Positions 46,922 through 57,777 of a stretch of DNA of 64,000 nucleotides are shown here, piece by piece; position 1 is the first letter of the stretch; the number at the start of each line of letters is the position of its first letter. The stretch covers positions 1 to 64,000 of the forward strand of contig URGW01000006.1 of the NCBI GenBank assembly GCA_900547475.1, written 5' to 3'. The stretch is from an uncultured Clostridium sp. GTDB taxonomy: Bacteria > Bacillota > Clostridia > Clostridiales > Clostridiaceae. The translations under genes and the position numbers were made by a program. The notes beneath the pieces were generated by a model. It searched no databases and was not told where the DNA came from. It saw only the letters and a program-made list of their open reading frames with translations.

Positions 46922-48898
46922 ATGAGAGAAGTAGAAATCAAAAGCATTAATACAATAAGAATGTTATCAGTAGATCAGATTGAAAAAGCAAAATCAGGTC
47001 ATCCAGGAATTTGTATGGGAGCAGCCCCAATGACATATACATTATTTAGCAAGCATATGAACATTAATCCAGAAAATAGCAAGTGGTTTAATAGAGATAG
47101 ATTTATATTATCAGCTGGGCATGGATCTGCTCTTTTATATTCAATGCTACACTTAAGTGGGTTTGATGTATCTATTGATGATTTAAAACAATTTAGACAA
47201 TTACATTCAAAAACTCCAGGTCATCCAGAAGTTGGGCACACTCATGGAGTAGAGGCTACAAGTGGTCCTTTAGGACAAGGTATTGCTCAAGCAGTAGGTA
47301 TGGCAATGGCTGAAAAACATTTAGCAGCTAAATACAATAAAGATGGATTAGATATAGTTGATCATTATACTTATGCAATAGTTGGAGATGGAGATTTAAT
47401 GGAAGGTGTTGCTAATGAAGCAATATCTTTAGCAGGACACTTAGGATTAGGAAAATTAGTTGTTCTATATGATTCAAATGATATTTGTTTAGATGGAAAG
47501 CTTTCAACTTCATTCTCAGAAAATGTTATAGATAGAGTTAAGGGAATGAATTGGCATACTATTAGAGTTGAAGATGGAGATACAAATATTGAAGCAATTT
47601 CAGCCGCAATAGAAGAAGCTAAAAAGGTAACAGGTAAGCCAACGTTAATAGAAGTTAAAACAACAATTGGATATGGCTCACCTAATAAAGGTGGAACAAA
47701 TGGAGTACATGGAGCGCCTTTAGGCTCTAATGAATATGAGGAAACTAAAGCAAATCTAAATTGGACTTATGACCCATTTACTGTTCCTGATGACGTAAAA
47801 GAGGATTTTGCTAACAATATTATAGCAAGAGGAAAGCAAAAGGAAGAAGAATGGAATGAGTTAGTTAATAAATATAAAGAGGCTTATCCAGAAGAATATA
47901 ATAGTTTAATATCTTCAATTAATGGAGAATTAAATATTAATTTTGAAGAAGTATTACCAAAGTATGAAATAGGTCAATCAGTTTCAACTCGTAATGCTTC
48001 AGGATTTGCAATGAATGCAATTGCAAAAAGTTATGATGGATTATTTGGGGGTTCTGCAGATTTAGCACATTCAAATATGACCTATTTAAAAGAGCAAGGG
48101 GATTTTAGAAAAGATACTCCTGATGGAAAAAATATTTGGTTTGGAGTAAGAGAATTTGGAATGTCTGCAGCGGGAAATGGAATAATGCTTCATGGAGGAT
48201 TAAAATCTTTTGTTTCAACATTCTTTGTGTTTAGTGATTATTTAAAACCTGCAATAAGAATGTCTGCAATTGAAAAATTACCATTAGTATATGTGTTAAC
48301 TCATGATTCAATAGCTGTAGGAGAAGATGGACCAACACATGAACCAATTGAACAATTAGCAGGACTTAGAGCTATACCTAATGTAAATGTAATAAGACCA
48401 GCAGATGCTCATGAAACAAATGCAGCTTGGCAAATAGCTTTAGAGAATAAAGAAACACCTTCTGTATTAGTATTATCAAGACAAAATATAAATGTAAATG
48501 CTGAATTTAATTGTGTAGATAAGGTTAGAAAAGGTGCATATATAATTTCAGAAGCAGCACAAACTCCAGTAGCTCAGATAATAGCAACAGGATCAGAAGT
48601 TGATTTAGCAATAAGTTCTCAAAGAGAATTAGAAAAACAAGGAATATATGTTGATGTTATATCAATGCCATGTTTTAGATTATTTGACATACAAGATAAT
48701 GTTTATAAGAATAGTGTATTAAAGCCAGGAGTTAAAAAGTTAGCTGTAGAAATGGCTTCATCATATGGATGGCATAAATATGTTGATGAGGTATTATGCA
48801 TAGATACATTTGGGGCATCAGGCAATGGTAATGAGGTAATGAATTTCTTTGGATTTAACAAAGAAACTGTAGTGAATAAAGTAAAAGAGTTAATATAA
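46922..48898 (+). CDS. tkt: transketolase
   Basis: 658 residues, full length. Thiamine-diphosphate motif [37 protein letters not shown], and [20 protein letters not shown] in the pyrimidine domain. It handles xylulose-5-P from araD in the pentose phosphate pathway. Placement inside the arabinose operon raises flux for pentose use. The 160-base leader upstream has no reading frame; a weak stem (GAAAGCTG/CAGTTTTC) may form there. Confidence 0.95.
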   Translation: MREVEIKSINTIRMLSVDQIEKAKSGHPGICMGAAPMTYTLFSKHMNINPENSKWFNRDRFILSAGHGSALLYSMLHLSGFDVSIDDLKQFRQLHSKTPGHPEVGHTHGVEATSGPLGQGIAQAVGMAMAEKHLAAKYNKDGLDIVDHYTYAIVGDGDLMEGVANEAISLAGHLGLGKLVVLYDSNDICLDGKLSTSFSENVIDRVKGMNWHTIRVEDGDTNIEAISAAIEEAKKVTGKPTLIEVKTTIGYGSPNKGGTNGVHGAPLGSNEYEETKANLNWTYDPFTVPDDVKEDFANNIIARGKQKEEEWNELVNKYKEAYPEEYNSLISSINGELNINFEEVLPKYEIGQSVSTRNASGFAMNAIAKSYDGLFGGSADLAHSNMTYLKEQGDFRKDTPDGKNIWFGVREFGMSAAGNGIMLHGGLKSFVSTFFVFSDYLKPAIRMSAIEKLPLVYVLTHDSIAVGEDGPTHEPIEQLAGLRAIPNVNVIRPADAHETNAAWQIALENKETPSVLVLSRQNINVNAEFNCVDKVRKGAYIISEAAQTPVAQIIATGSEVDLAISSQRELEKQGIYVDVISMPCFRLFDIQDNVYKNSVLKPGVKKLAVEMASSYGWHKYVDEVLCIDTFGASGNGNEVMNFFGFNKETVVNKVKELI

Positions 48899-48924
48899 AA
48901 GGTTAATAATTGGTGTATTCTTTG

Positions 48925-48953
48925 ATGGAGTTTAATATGTTATTGAACTCCAT
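48925..48953 (+). promoter_or_regulatory. intra-operon hairpin between tkt and araK
   Basis: ATGGAGTTTAATA and TATTGAACTCCAT give a 13-pair stem with one wobble and a three-base loop. No T run follows, so it is more likely an RNA-stability or processing element than a terminator. Confidence 0.45.
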
Positions 48954-48985
48954 AGAGAAAAGAGGATAGAGGAGGAGGATGAGTC

Positions 48986-50599
48986 ATGAATAGTTTAAAT
49001 GAAGTAAAAAGGATAATAGAATCAGGAAAAGCTGTTCTAGGAATTGAGCTTGGCTCTACCAGAATAAAAGCAGTTCTTGTTGATCAGATGGGATCAGTTA
49101 TTGAGACTGGTGGATTTGACTGGGAAAATAGCTTAATTGATGGGGTTTGGACATACTCATTAGATGAGGTATGGATAGGAATTCAAGAATGTTATAAAGA
49201 CTTGTCAGAAAGAGTTAAGGAAAAATATGATGTAAGAATAAATAAATTATCAGCTATGGGGGTAAGTGCTATGATGCACGGATATCTTCCTTTTGATAAA
49301 GAGGGAAATCAATTAGCTGAATTTCGTACATGGAGAAATACATTTACAGGACAAGCCGCTAGCGAATTAACAGAATTGTTCCAATATAATATTCCAGAAA
49401 GATGGAGTATTGCACATTTATATCATGCTATCTTAAATAATGAAGAGCATGTCAAGGATATAGATTTTCTTACAACTTTAGCAGGCTATGTTCATTGGAA
49501 GCTTACAGGGAAAAGAGTAATGGGTGTTGGAGAAGCATCAGGAATGTTTCCAATTGATATAGAGAACAAAAATTATAACAATAATATGATAGAAAAATTT
49601 AATTCATTAATTTCTTCTAATAAATATTCATGGACACTAGAAGAAATTCTTCCAAAAGTTTTAGTTGCTGGAGAAGAAGCTGGAACATTAACAGAAAAGG
49701 GAGCTTTACTTTTGGATCCAAGTGGAAGGTTACAAGCAGGAGCTAAACTTTGTCCTCCAGAAGGAGATGCAGGAACTGGAATGGTAGCAACTAATAGCAT
49801 CGCTAAGAAGACAGGAAATGTATCAGCAGGGACTTCGGCATTTGCTATGGTAGTTCTTGAAAAAGAGTTATCTAAATTGCATAAAGAATTAGATATGGTT
49901 ACAACTCCAACAGGAGATTTAGTAGCAATGGCGCATTCAAATAATTGCACATCAGATATTAATGCTTGGATTGAAATATTTAATCAATGTTTAGGTGCAT
50001 TTGGAGTAAAGGTTACACCAGGTGAATTATACAAGAACTTATTTGAAAAAGCATTAGAAGGTGATGATGACTGTGGTGATTTAATGTCTTATTGTTTCTA
50101 CTCAGGGGAACATGGAATAGGATTAACAGAAGGATGCCCTATGTTTTTACATCCAGCAAATTCAAAGTTTAATTTAGCTAACTTTATGAGAGTTCAATTA
50201 TATACATGTTTTGGTGCAATGAAACTTGGTATGGATATTTTAACAAAAGAAGAAAAGGTTAAAATTGATAAAATTCTTGGTCATGGAGGAATATTTAAGA
50301 CTAAGGGGGTTGCACAAAATATTTTATCAGCAGCTATAGGTGCACCTGTGGTTGTAATGGGAACAGCAGGAGAAGGTGGAGCATGGGGAAGTGCATTGCT
50401 AGCACTATATCTTGATAAAAAGCAAGAAAATAATTCTTTAGAAGATTTTTTAAATAATATTGTTTTTGGTGATACAGAATCAGTAACAGTAGAACCAAAT
50501 CAAAATATGGCTATTGGATACGAAAAATTCATAGAAGGGTATAAAAGTGGTTTAACTATTGAGCAAGAAGCAGTAAATTATTTGAGAAATAAAGCTTAG
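48986..50599 (+). CDS. araK: FGGY-family L-ribulokinase (AraK type)
   Basis: 537 residues. FGGY kinase with the N-terminal phosphate motif AVLGIELGSTRIKAVLVDQ and GDAGTGMVATNSIAKKTGNV in the second lobe. It differs from classical AraB and resembles the alternative clostridial ribulokinase described as AraK in Clostridium acetobutylicum. It phosphorylates L-ribulose for AraD, completing the pathway with AraA and AraD in the same operon. Xylulokinase activity cannot be excluded from sequence. Confidence 0.85.
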   Translation: MNSLNEVKRIIESGKAVLGIELGSTRIKAVLVDQMGSVIETGGFDWENSLIDGVWTYSLDEVWIGIQECYKDLSERVKEKYDVRINKLSAMGVSAMMHGYLPFDKEGNQLAEFRTWRNTFTGQAASELTELFQYNIPERWSIAHLYHAILNNEEHVKDIDFLTTLAGYVHWKLTGKRVMGVGEASGMFPIDIENKNYNNNMIEKFNSLISSNKYSWTLEEILPKVLVAGEEAGTLTEKGALLLDPSGRLQAGAKLCPPEGDAGTGMVATNSIAKKTGNVSAGTSAFAMVVLEKELSKLHKELDMVTTPTGDLVAMAHSNNCTSDINAWIEIFNQCLGAFGVKVTPGELYKNLFEKALEGDDDCGDLMSYCFYSGEHGIGLTEGCPMFLHPANSKFNLANFMRVQLYTCFGAMKLGMDILTKEEKVKIDKILGHGGIFKTKGVAQNILSAAIGAPVVVMGTAGEGGAWGSALLALYLDKKQENNSLEDFLNNIVFGDTESVTVEPNQNMAIGYEKFIEGYKSGLTIEQEAVNYLRNKA

Positions 50600-50693
50600 A
50601 AGTTAAATACAAAATATGGTTTAAAAACTAAATTAATGTGGTATTAATAATTTTATTAAATATAAGTGTTTATTTATGGGAGGAAAGAGGATT

Positions 50694-51338
50694 ATGAAAA
50701 TATTTATAGATACAGCTAACGTTGAACAAATAAAAAAGGCAAATGCTATGGGGTTAATTGATGGAGTTACAACAAATCCATCATTAGTTTCAAAAGAAAA
50801 TAAAACAATGTCAGAAGTAATTCCAGAGATTTGTGAGATAGTTGATGGGCCAATAAGTGCAGAAGTTATGAGTTTAGATACTGAAGGAATGATTAGAGAA
50901 GCAAGAGAGCTAGTAAAAATAAGCAAGAATATAGTTGTTAAAATACCAATGACTTTAGAGGGATTAAGTGCAGTTAGAGTTTTATCTCAAGAAGGAATAA
51001 AAACTAACGTTACTTTAATATTTAGTGTTCATCAAGGGGTTTTAGCTGCTAAAGCTGGAGCAACTTATATTAGTCCTTTCGTTGGTAGATTAGATGATAT
51101 TGGACTTGATGGAATGGACTTAATAAATGACTTAATAATAGCAAAAGAAAACTATGGTTTTGAAACAGAAATAATAGCTGCAAGTATAAGAACAAAGGAA
51201 CATATTCTGCAATGTATATTATCAGGTGTAGATATTGCAACAATACCATATGCACAAATTGAAGATATGGCTAAGCATCCATTAACTACAGCTGGAATTG
51301 AAAGATTTATAAGTGATTATAGTAAGGTTCAAAAATAA
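50694..51338 (+). CDS. tal: transaldolase (short, fructose-6-phosphate-aldolase-like form)
   Basis: 214 residues from ATG 50694, after GGGAGG and AGAGG. Small TalC-type barrel: [25 protein letters not shown], and the Schiff-base Lys in NIVVKIPMT. Members of this size class act as transaldolases in Firmicutes or as fructose-6-phosphate aldolases in enterics. The operon setting favours transaldolase. Confidence 0.88.
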   Translation: MKIFIDTANVEQIKKANAMGLIDGVTTNPSLVSKENKTMSEVIPEICEIVDGPISAEVMSLDTEGMIREARELVKISKNIVVKIPMTLEGLSAVRVLSQEGIKTNVTLIFSVHQGVLAAKAGATYISPFVGRLDDIGLDGMDLINDLIIAKENYGFETEIIAASIRTKEHILQCILSGVDIATIPYAQIEDMAKHPLTTAGIERFISDYSKVQK

Positions 51339-51446
51339 TTATGATAAATCTGTACCCTATAGGTTAAGTTTACTGGTTTCTTAGGGGACATAAAATTAAA
51401 AATTGAAAGTTAGAAATTAATATTGAGATTAAAGGGAGAGATTAAA

Positions 51447-52940
51447 ATGATCAATACAAGAAAATATAGTTTTTGGTTTATAACAGGTAGTCAAGATTTA
51501 TACGGTGAAGACACTTTAAAACAAGTTGCTTTAGACTCTAAGGAAATGGTAAATAAATTAAATGATGTTGAAGGAATTAAATATGAAATAATTTATAAAC
51601 CGACAGTAAGAAATGCTAATGAAATATATGATGTATGCTTAGCTGCTAATAATGATGAAAATTGTGCTGGTGTTATAACTTGGATGCATACTTTTTCACC
51701 TGCTAAGATGTGGATAAGAGGATTATCAATATTAAATAAACCACAACTACATTTCCATACACAATTTAATAGAGATATTCCTTGGGATACAATGGATATG
51801 GATTTTATGAATTTAAATCAATCAGCGCACGGAGATAGAGAGTTTGGATTTATAAACACAAGAATGGGTAACAATAGAAAAGTTGTTGTTGGATATTGGC
51901 AAGATTCAGAAGTTCATGAAGAAATAAATAAATGGATGAGCGTTGCAGCTGGATATGTTGAAGGAAGAAATATTAAAATTGCTAGATTTGATGACAATAT
52001 GAGAGATGTTGCTGTAACCGAAGGTGATAAAGTTGAAGCAGCATTAAAATTAGGTTGGACTTGTGACGCTTTTGGAATTGGAGATTTAGTAGAAGTAATT
52101 AATGAGGTTACTGATGAAGAAGTTGAAAATTTAATGAAAGTATATGAAGAAAAATATGAAATTTGTGAAGCTGGAAAAACAGAGGGTTCTGTAAGAAATT
52201 CTATTAAATATCAAGCAAGGGTAGAAATTGCTTTAAGAAGATTCTTAGAAAAAGGTGGATATACTGCATTCACAACTAACTTCCAAGTACTTCATGGTAT
52301 GGAACAATTACCAGGACTTGCAGTACAAAGACTTATGGAAGATGGATATGGATTTGGAGGAGAAGGTGATTGGAAAACAGCAGGTTTGGTTAGATTAATG
52401 AAAATTATGACTAATAATACTAGAACTTCTTTCATGGAAGATTATACTTATAACTTTGAACCAGGCAATGAAATGATTTTAGGAGCTCATATGCTTGAAG
52501 TTTGTCCAACAGTTGCAGCTAATAAACCTTTAATAGAAGTTAAGCATTTAGGAATTGGTGATAAGGCTGATCCAGCAAGATTAATATTTAACGGGCAAGC
52601 AGGCTCAGCAGTTTGTGCATCATTAATTGATTTAGGTGGAAGAATGAGGTTAATAATAAATGAAGTAGAAGCTAAAGAGGTTGAAAGAAATCTCCCACAA
52701 CTTCCAGTAGCAAGAGTGCTATGGAGACCAGAGCCATCATTAAAAGTAGGAGCAAAAGCTTGGATACTTGCTGGTGGAGCTCATCATACTTCATTCTCTT
52801 ATGAATTAGATTCAGAGCAATTAACTGATTTAGCTAATATGTATGGAATTGAGTCAGTTTTAATAGGAAAAGATACTAATATTAAGGAATTTGAAAAAGA
52901 ATTAAAATGGAATGATTTATATTGGAGATTAAATAGATAG
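51447..52940 (+). CDS. araA: L-arabinose isomerase
   Basis: 497 residues from ATG 51447 (GGGAGAG upstream); a TTG at 51423 lacks a site. The start FWFITGSQDLYGEDTLKQV is diagnostic. Metal-site Glu and His residues lie in FGGEGDWKTAGLVR, MLEVCPTVA and GGAHHTSFSYELD. It converts L-arabinose to L-ribulose. Cytoplasmic; operon gene five. Confidence 0.96.
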   Translation: MINTRKYSFWFITGSQDLYGEDTLKQVALDSKEMVNKLNDVEGIKYEIIYKPTVRNANEIYDVCLAANNDENCAGVITWMHTFSPAKMWIRGLSILNKPQLHFHTQFNRDIPWDTMDMDFMNLNQSAHGDREFGFINTRMGNNRKVVVGYWQDSEVHEEINKWMSVAAGYVEGRNIKIARFDDNMRDVAVTEGDKVEAALKLGWTCDAFGIGDLVEVINEVTDEEVENLMKVYEEKYEICEAGKTEGSVRNSIKYQARVEIALRRFLEKGGYTAFTTNFQVLHGMEQLPGLAVQRLMEDGYGFGGEGDWKTAGLVRLMKIMTNNTRTSFMEDYTYNFEPGNEMILGAHMLEVCPTVAANKPLIEVKHLGIGDKADPARLIFNGQAGSAVCASLIDLGGRMRLIINEVEAKEVERNLPQLPVARVLWRPEPSLKVGAKAWILAGGAHHTSFSYELDSEQLTDLANMYGIESVLIGKDTNIKEFEKELKWNDLYWRLNR

Positions 52941-52970
52941 TTTTATTTAAGATAAGGGGGTTAGAGAATT

Positions 52971-54446
52971 ATGAGTAGATTAATAATTAATACACACAAT
53001 AAAAAGTCAAAAATAAGCAAGGAAATATATGGACATTTTTCAGAGCATTTAGGAAGGTGTATATATGAAGGAATATATGTTGGAGAAGATTCAAAAATAC
53101 CTAATGTAAATGGAATGAGAAATGATGTTGTACAAGCATTAAGAGAAATGAAGATACCAGTATTACGTTGGCCAGGTGGATGCTTCGCTGATGAATATCA
53201 TTGGATGGATGGAATAGGACCAAAAGAAAATCGTAAAAAGATGATAAATACACATTGGGGGGGAGTTGTAGAAGATAATAGTTTTGGTACACATGAATTT
53301 ATGGAATTATGTAGACAATTAGAATGTGAGCCATATATTAATGGAAACCTTGGTAGTGGAACAGTTCAAGAAATGTCTGAATGGGTAGAATACTTAACTT
53401 TTGATGGTATTTCACCAATGGCAGAGTTAAGAAAACAAAATGGACATGAAGAACCATGGAAAGTTAAGTACTTTGGTGTAGGTAATGAAAACTGGGGATG
53501 TGGTGGAAATATGACGCCAGAATTCTATGGAAATATGTATAGAAGATATCAAACTTATTGTAGAAACTACGGTGAAAATAAGCTTTATAAAATTGCATGT
53601 GGACCCAATGTAGATGACTATAATTGGACTGAAGGAGTAATGAAAGTAGCGGCAAACTATATGGATGGTTTATCATTACATTACTATACTCATCCAGGTG
53701 GATGGGAAAATAAAGGACCAGCAACAGGATTTGATGAATCTGCATGGTATGAAACTATGAAAAGAACTTTAAAAATGGAAGAGTTAATAAATAAACATTT
53801 AGAAATAATGAATAAGTATGATCCAGAAAAGAGAGTTGATTTAATTGTTGATGAGTGGGGTTCATGGTATGCAGTTGAACCAGGAACTAATCCAGGATTC
53901 TTATATCAACAAAATACAATGAGAGATGCACTTATAGCTGGTATTAACTTAAATATATTTAATAAGCATAGTGATAGAATAAAGATGGCTAATATAGCTC
54001 AAATAGTTAATGTTTTACAATCTGTTATTTTAACAGAAGGAGAAAAAATGATTTTAACTCCAACTTATCACGTGTTTAATATGTATAAAAATCACCAAGA
54101 AGCAACATTAGTTGAAAGTTTTATAGAAACTAAGATGATTGGAGTTGGTGAAGAATATAAAGTTCCAAATTTAAATGAATCAGTTTCTGTAGATAGTGAA
54201 GGAAGAATTAATATAACTATAAATAATTTATCTATTGATGAAGCGTATGATATTGAAGGAATAATAGTTGATAGACCGGTTAAATCAATTACAGCCACTA
54301 TTTTAACTAATAAAATGGATGCTCATAATACTTTTGATAACCCAGAAGTGGTTAAGCCAGAAGAGTTTAAAGATTTTGTTTTAACATCACAAGGATTAAA
54401 CTTTAAGATTCCAGCTTGTAGTGTAATTAGCTTTGTTATTGAGTAA
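52971..54446 (+). CDS. abfA: intracellular alpha-L-arabinofuranosidase (GH51)
   Basis: 491 residues. GH51 barrel followed by a beta-sandwich: [20 protein letters not shown] at the N-terminus, acid/base Glu in [11 protein letters not shown] and nucleophile Glu in [10 protein letters not shown]. No signal peptide, so it releases arabinose from imported arabino-oligosaccharides. It starts 30 bases after araA and belongs to the same operon. The product feeds araA directly. Confidence 0.94.
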   Translation: MSRLIINTHNKKSKISKEIYGHFSEHLGRCIYEGIYVGEDSKIPNVNGMRNDVVQALREMKIPVLRWPGGCFADEYHWMDGIGPKENRKKMINTHWGGVVEDNSFGTHEFMELCRQLECEPYINGNLGSGTVQEMSEWVEYLTFDGISPMAELRKQNGHEEPWKVKYFGVGNENWGCGGNMTPEFYGNMYRRYQTYCRNYGENKLYKIACGPNVDDYNWTEGVMKVAANYMDGLSLHYYTHPGGWENKGPATGFDESAWYETMKRTLKMEELINKHLEIMNKYDPEKRVDLIVDEWGSWYAVEPGTNPGFLYQQNTMRDALIAGINLNIFNKHSDRIKMANIAQIVNVLQSVILTEGEKMILTPTYHVFNMYKNHQEATLVESFIETKMIGVGEEYKVPNLNESVSVDSEGRINITINNLSIDEAYDIEGIIVDRPVKSITATILTNKMDAHNTFDNPEVVKPEEFKDFVLTSQGLNFKIPACSVISFVIE

Positions 54447-54449
54447 TTT

Positions 54450-54713
54450 ATGGAAAATAGATTTTGTAAAAAATGTTTATTAGATCAAGTAATGGGCGAT
54501 GCCGAATATAAACATATGCAGGATTATATTAAAAATATAGATAATGATATTAAAACTCCAGAAGAGGATTATAAAATTAGGTTAGATACTTGTATGGAGT
54601 GCGATAATCTTGTAAACGGCATGTGCAAATTATGTGGTTGTTTTGTTGAAATGAGAGCAGCTGTTAAGAAAAATTATTGTCCTAATATAGATAAAAAATG
54701 GGATAAGATTTAA
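54450..54713 (+). CDS. small Cys-rich protein, DUF6171-like
   Basis: 87 residues, starting three bases after the abfA stop. Nine cysteines, arranged as FCKKCLL, then CMECDNL, then MCKLCGCFVEMRAAV and YCPN; the last three groups look like a metal-binding knuckle. I place it in the DUF6171 family from the CGCFVEMRAA pattern. No function is known. Very tight coupling to abfA suggests cotranslation, though similar proteins also occur away from sugar genes. The ribosome site is weak and within the abfA end. Confidence 0.6.
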   Translation: MENRFCKKCLLDQVMGDAEYKHMQDYIKNIDNDIKTPEEDYKIRLDTCMECDNLVNGMCKLCGCFVEMRAAVKKNYCPNIDKKWDKI

Positions 54714-54763
54714 GGGTAAATTTTCGCTGTTATAAAAGTAAATAATATTTATACAGAAGTTGA

Positions 54764-54804
54764 AGGCATATATCAAAAAGAGGGAATATTTTAGATATAT
54801 GCCT
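54764..54804 (+). terminator. probable terminator of the arabinose operon
   Basis: AGGCATATATC pairs with GATATATGCCT; followed by AATTTTATTT, a modest T run. Confidence 0.6.
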
Positions 54805-54924
54805 AATTTTATTTATGCTTAAATATTTATTTAAATTTATTATAAGGATTAAAGGAGGGAGTGAATATTAACATTAAGATTAAAAATTAATAAAATTTAT
54901 AGGATATAAAGGGGAAAAGAGATT

Positions 54925-57708
54925 ATGAAATCAAAAAAAGTAAGAAAGATATTAGCATTTTTTATGACGGGAGTTTTAATATCATCTTTTGGATTAATTA
55001 GAGTTACGACAGCTAAAGAAAAAATAGAAGCTAAAACCCGTGTTTCTGTACATGATCCTTCAATAGTTAAAGATGGAGATGAATATTATGTATTTGGATC
55101 TCATATAGATGCAGCGAAATCTACAGATTTACAAAATTGGACTAGGTTCACTAATGGATATACAACACCGGGTAATGTTATATTTGGAGATTTATCAGAA
55201 AACTTAGCTGGTTCATTTGCATGGGCTGGTGAAGACGATTCTGATAGTAAAGGTGGTTTTTCTGTTTGGGCACCAACTGTATTTTGGAATGATAACTATG
55301 TAAACGATAACGGAACTAAGGGTGCATATATGATGTATTATTGTACATCTTCTACTTATAAACGTTCTGCTATAGGTTATGCAGTATCTCAAAATATTGA
55401 GGGGCCATATACTTATGTAGATACTATTATGTACTCTGGATTCACTAAAAATGATGCAATTGATTCAAATAGTATTAAAAACACTAAGTATGTAAATACT
55501 CATATAGATGAGCTTATTGAAGAAGGTATATTGGAAGGATTAAATGATTCATGGTTTAATGCTGATGGTTCATATAATACAAGTTACGCACCAAATGCAA
55601 TAGATCCAGAATTATTCTATGATGAAAATGGGCAGTTATGGATGACTTATGGATCTTGGTCAGGTGGAATATATATATTAAAAATAGATGACACTACTGG
55701 ACAACCTATATATCCAGGAGCTGATGCAGACCAAGATAGTCTTAATCTTACAGATAGATATTTTGGTAAAAGAATATCAGGAGGTTATACACAATCAGGG
55801 GAAGGGGCAGATGTAGTATATGATAAGGAGACTGGATACTACTATATGACTGTAACTTATGGGGGATTAACTGCTGATGGTGGATATAATATGAGGTTAT
55901 TTAGATCAGAAAATCCAGATGGTCCATATTTAGATTCAGCAGGAAGAAATGCAGCTTTATCAGGAAATGTTAGTAATATTGATTATGGAATTAAGTTAAT
56001 TTCTAATTATAAATTTGATTGTCAGGATACGGCTCTAAAGGCAGCAGGTCATAACTCAGTTCTTTTAGAAGAAGATGGGGATAGATATTTAATTCATCAT
56101 CAAAGATTTGATAATGGAACTGAATATCATGAGGTAAGAGTTCATCAAATGTTTGTAAATAAAGAAGGATGGCTAGTAGTTGCTCCTTATGAAAATAGTG
56201 GAGACGAAATTTCACAAACAGGATATTCAAAGGAAGAAATAGTTGGGAATTACCAATTTATTAATCATGGAACTGCCACTACAAGTGCTGTAGCAAACAC
56301 ATTGAATATTAAATTAAATGAAGATTTTACAGTAAGTGGTGATATAACTGGTACTTGGACTATGGAGGAAGATACTTATTATATGACTATTACTACAAAT
56401 GATGTAACTTATAGTGGAGTATTCTTTAAACAACAAGATGAATCATTAGAAGAGAATAAAGTTATGACATTTACTGCTATTGGAAATAATAATGAATCAG
56501 TTTGGGGAAGTAAACTTGAATTAGATGATTTACAATCAGTTGAATATACAGGAAAGGATTTAGAAAAGAAAATTCCAAGTGTAACTAAATCTGATATAGA
56601 ATTACCTAAATCAGGTGCATATGATACAACAATTGATTGGAAATCAAGTAATGAAAATAGTATATCTAATGAAGGAAAGATAAATCGTACAGGAGAAGAT
56701 GAAACTGTTACTTTAACTGCAACTATAAGTAAGGGAGAAGAGGCTATTACTAAGGAATTTACTGTACTTGTTAAGGGGATTTTACAAGAAGTTGGAGTAG
56801 AACCAATTTATAAATATGATTTTGAAAGTTTAGAGAATCAAGCAGTTGCAAATACAGGTAGTAAGAGTGGTAATGCAACATTAATCGGTACTTCATCAGT
56901 TGTAGAAGATGAAGAAAGAGGAAATGTATTAGAGGTTACAAATGAAAAGGGTGCAGAAAAGGTTAACTATTTAGCATTGCCTACAGATACATTTGAAGGA
57001 ATTACAGAAGAGGGATATACAGTAAGTATGTGGGTAAATATAGATAAGAATGATTCAAATTATTTTGAGCATAGTGCATTATTTGAAGCGAGCATGACTA
57101 ATGAAGATGGCACTCCTAATTATCCAATTACAAGAATAAGTGCTAATCTTTTTGGAAGAATAAATGCAAATGGAGCATGGTCAGATGCAACAGAAATATC
57201 TAAACCATTAGAAGGGAACAAGTGGGAATATGTAACTTATACTGTAAGCTCTACTGGAATAGTAGTTTATGTAGATGGTAACGAAGTTGCTAGACAAGAT
57301 AAAGATATATCATCTTGCTTTAATGATAATTTCTTAGCTTTAATGACAGATGTAAGAGTAGGTAGTGGGAATATATGGAGCGATATGGATATAGCAAATG
57401 CTAAATTTGATAATGTTGCAGTTTATAATGTTGCATTATCAGATAAGCAAGTAGAGGCTCTTTATAATCATGAAACAAGGGAAAATGAAGATCAAGAAAA
57501 TCCAGAAGAACCAGGAGATATAGTAAATCCAGAAAATCCGGGAAGTAGTGATTCAGAAAATGTTGATTCAGGGAAGAAGCCAACAGTAAATAATAATGTA
57601 ACATCAAAATTACCGCAAACAGGGGCAGTTAATGTATTATTTACATTAGCTTTAGGTGTAGCAAGTGTTACTATTGGTGGAATAACTTTAAAAAAGAAAA
57701 AATTATAA
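54925..57708 (+). CDS. cell-wall-anchored multidomain GH43 endo-arabinanase
   Basis: 927 residues. Order: signal peptide (1 to about 31), GH43 propeller (about 36-420), an arabinanase C-terminal beta-barrel (about 430-530), a bacterial Ig-like domain (about 535-615) and a LamG-type lectin domain (about 625-850). An acidic Pro/Glu linker leads to LPQTG at 896-900, then a membrane helix and KKKKL. GH43 acids are visible in RVSVHDPSIVKDG, NAIDPELFYDE and SGEGADVVYD. Sortase would fix it to peptidoglycan, where it cuts arabinan. It follows the arabinose operon as a separate unit. Confidence 0.9.
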   Translation: MKSKKVRKILAFFMTGVLISSFGLIRVTTAKEKIEAKTRVSVHDPSIVKDGDEYYVFGSHIDAAKSTDLQNWTRFTNGYTTPGNVIFGDLSENLAGSFAWAGEDDSDSKGGFSVWAPTVFWNDNYVNDNGTKGAYMMYYCTSSTYKRSAIGYAVSQNIEGPYTYVDTIMYSGFTKNDAIDSNSIKNTKYVNTHIDELIEEGILEGLNDSWFNADGSYNTSYAPNAIDPELFYDENGQLWMTYGSWSGGIYILKIDDTTGQPIYPGADADQDSLNLTDRYFGKRISGGYTQSGEGADVVYDKETGYYYMTVTYGGLTADGGYNMRLFRSENPDGPYLDSAGRNAALSGNVSNIDYGIKLISNYKFDCQDTALKAAGHNSVLLEEDGDRYLIHHQRFDNGTEYHEVRVHQMFVNKEGWLVVAPYENSGDEISQTGYSKEEIVGNYQFINHGTATTSAVANTLNIKLNEDFTVSGDITGTWTMEEDTYYMTITTNDVTYSGVFFKQQDESLEENKVMTFTAIGNNNESVWGSKLELDDLQSVEYTGKDLEKKIPSVTKSDIELPKSGAYDTTIDWKSSNENSISNEGKINRTGEDETVTLTATISKGEEAITKEFTVLVKGILQEVGVEPIYKYDFESLENQAVANTGSKSGNATLIGTSSVVEDEERGNVLEVTNEKGAEKVNYLALPTDTFEGITEEGYTVSMWVNIDKNDSNYFEHSALFEASMTNEDGTPNYPITRISANLFGRINANGAWSDATEISKPLEGNKWEYVTYTVSSTGIVVYVDGNEVARQDKDISSCFNDNFLALMTDVRVGSGNIWSDMDIANAKFDNVAVYNVALSDKQVEALYNHETRENEDQENPEEPGDIVNPENPGSSDSENVDSGKKPTVNNNVTSKLPQTGAVNVLFTLALGVASVTIGGITLKKKKL

Positions 57709-57716
57709 TATAGAGT

Positions 57717-57764
57717 AATTAATAAAACTGTATCAAAAGTACTTTTGATACAGTTTTATTAATT
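57717..57764. terminator. 48-bp perfect palindrome, bidirectional terminator
   Basis: Two fully complementary 24-base arms meet at AAAAGT/ACTTTT, with T or A runs at both ends. It separates the convergent arabinanase and beta-propeller genes. Confidence 0.75.
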
Positions 57765-57777
57765 TAAAAGATAAATC

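Noticed and set aside
49573..49950. Antisense open frame inside the ribulokinase gene
   Set aside because: Overlaps conserved FGGY kinase motifs on the other strand and has no recognisable motif.
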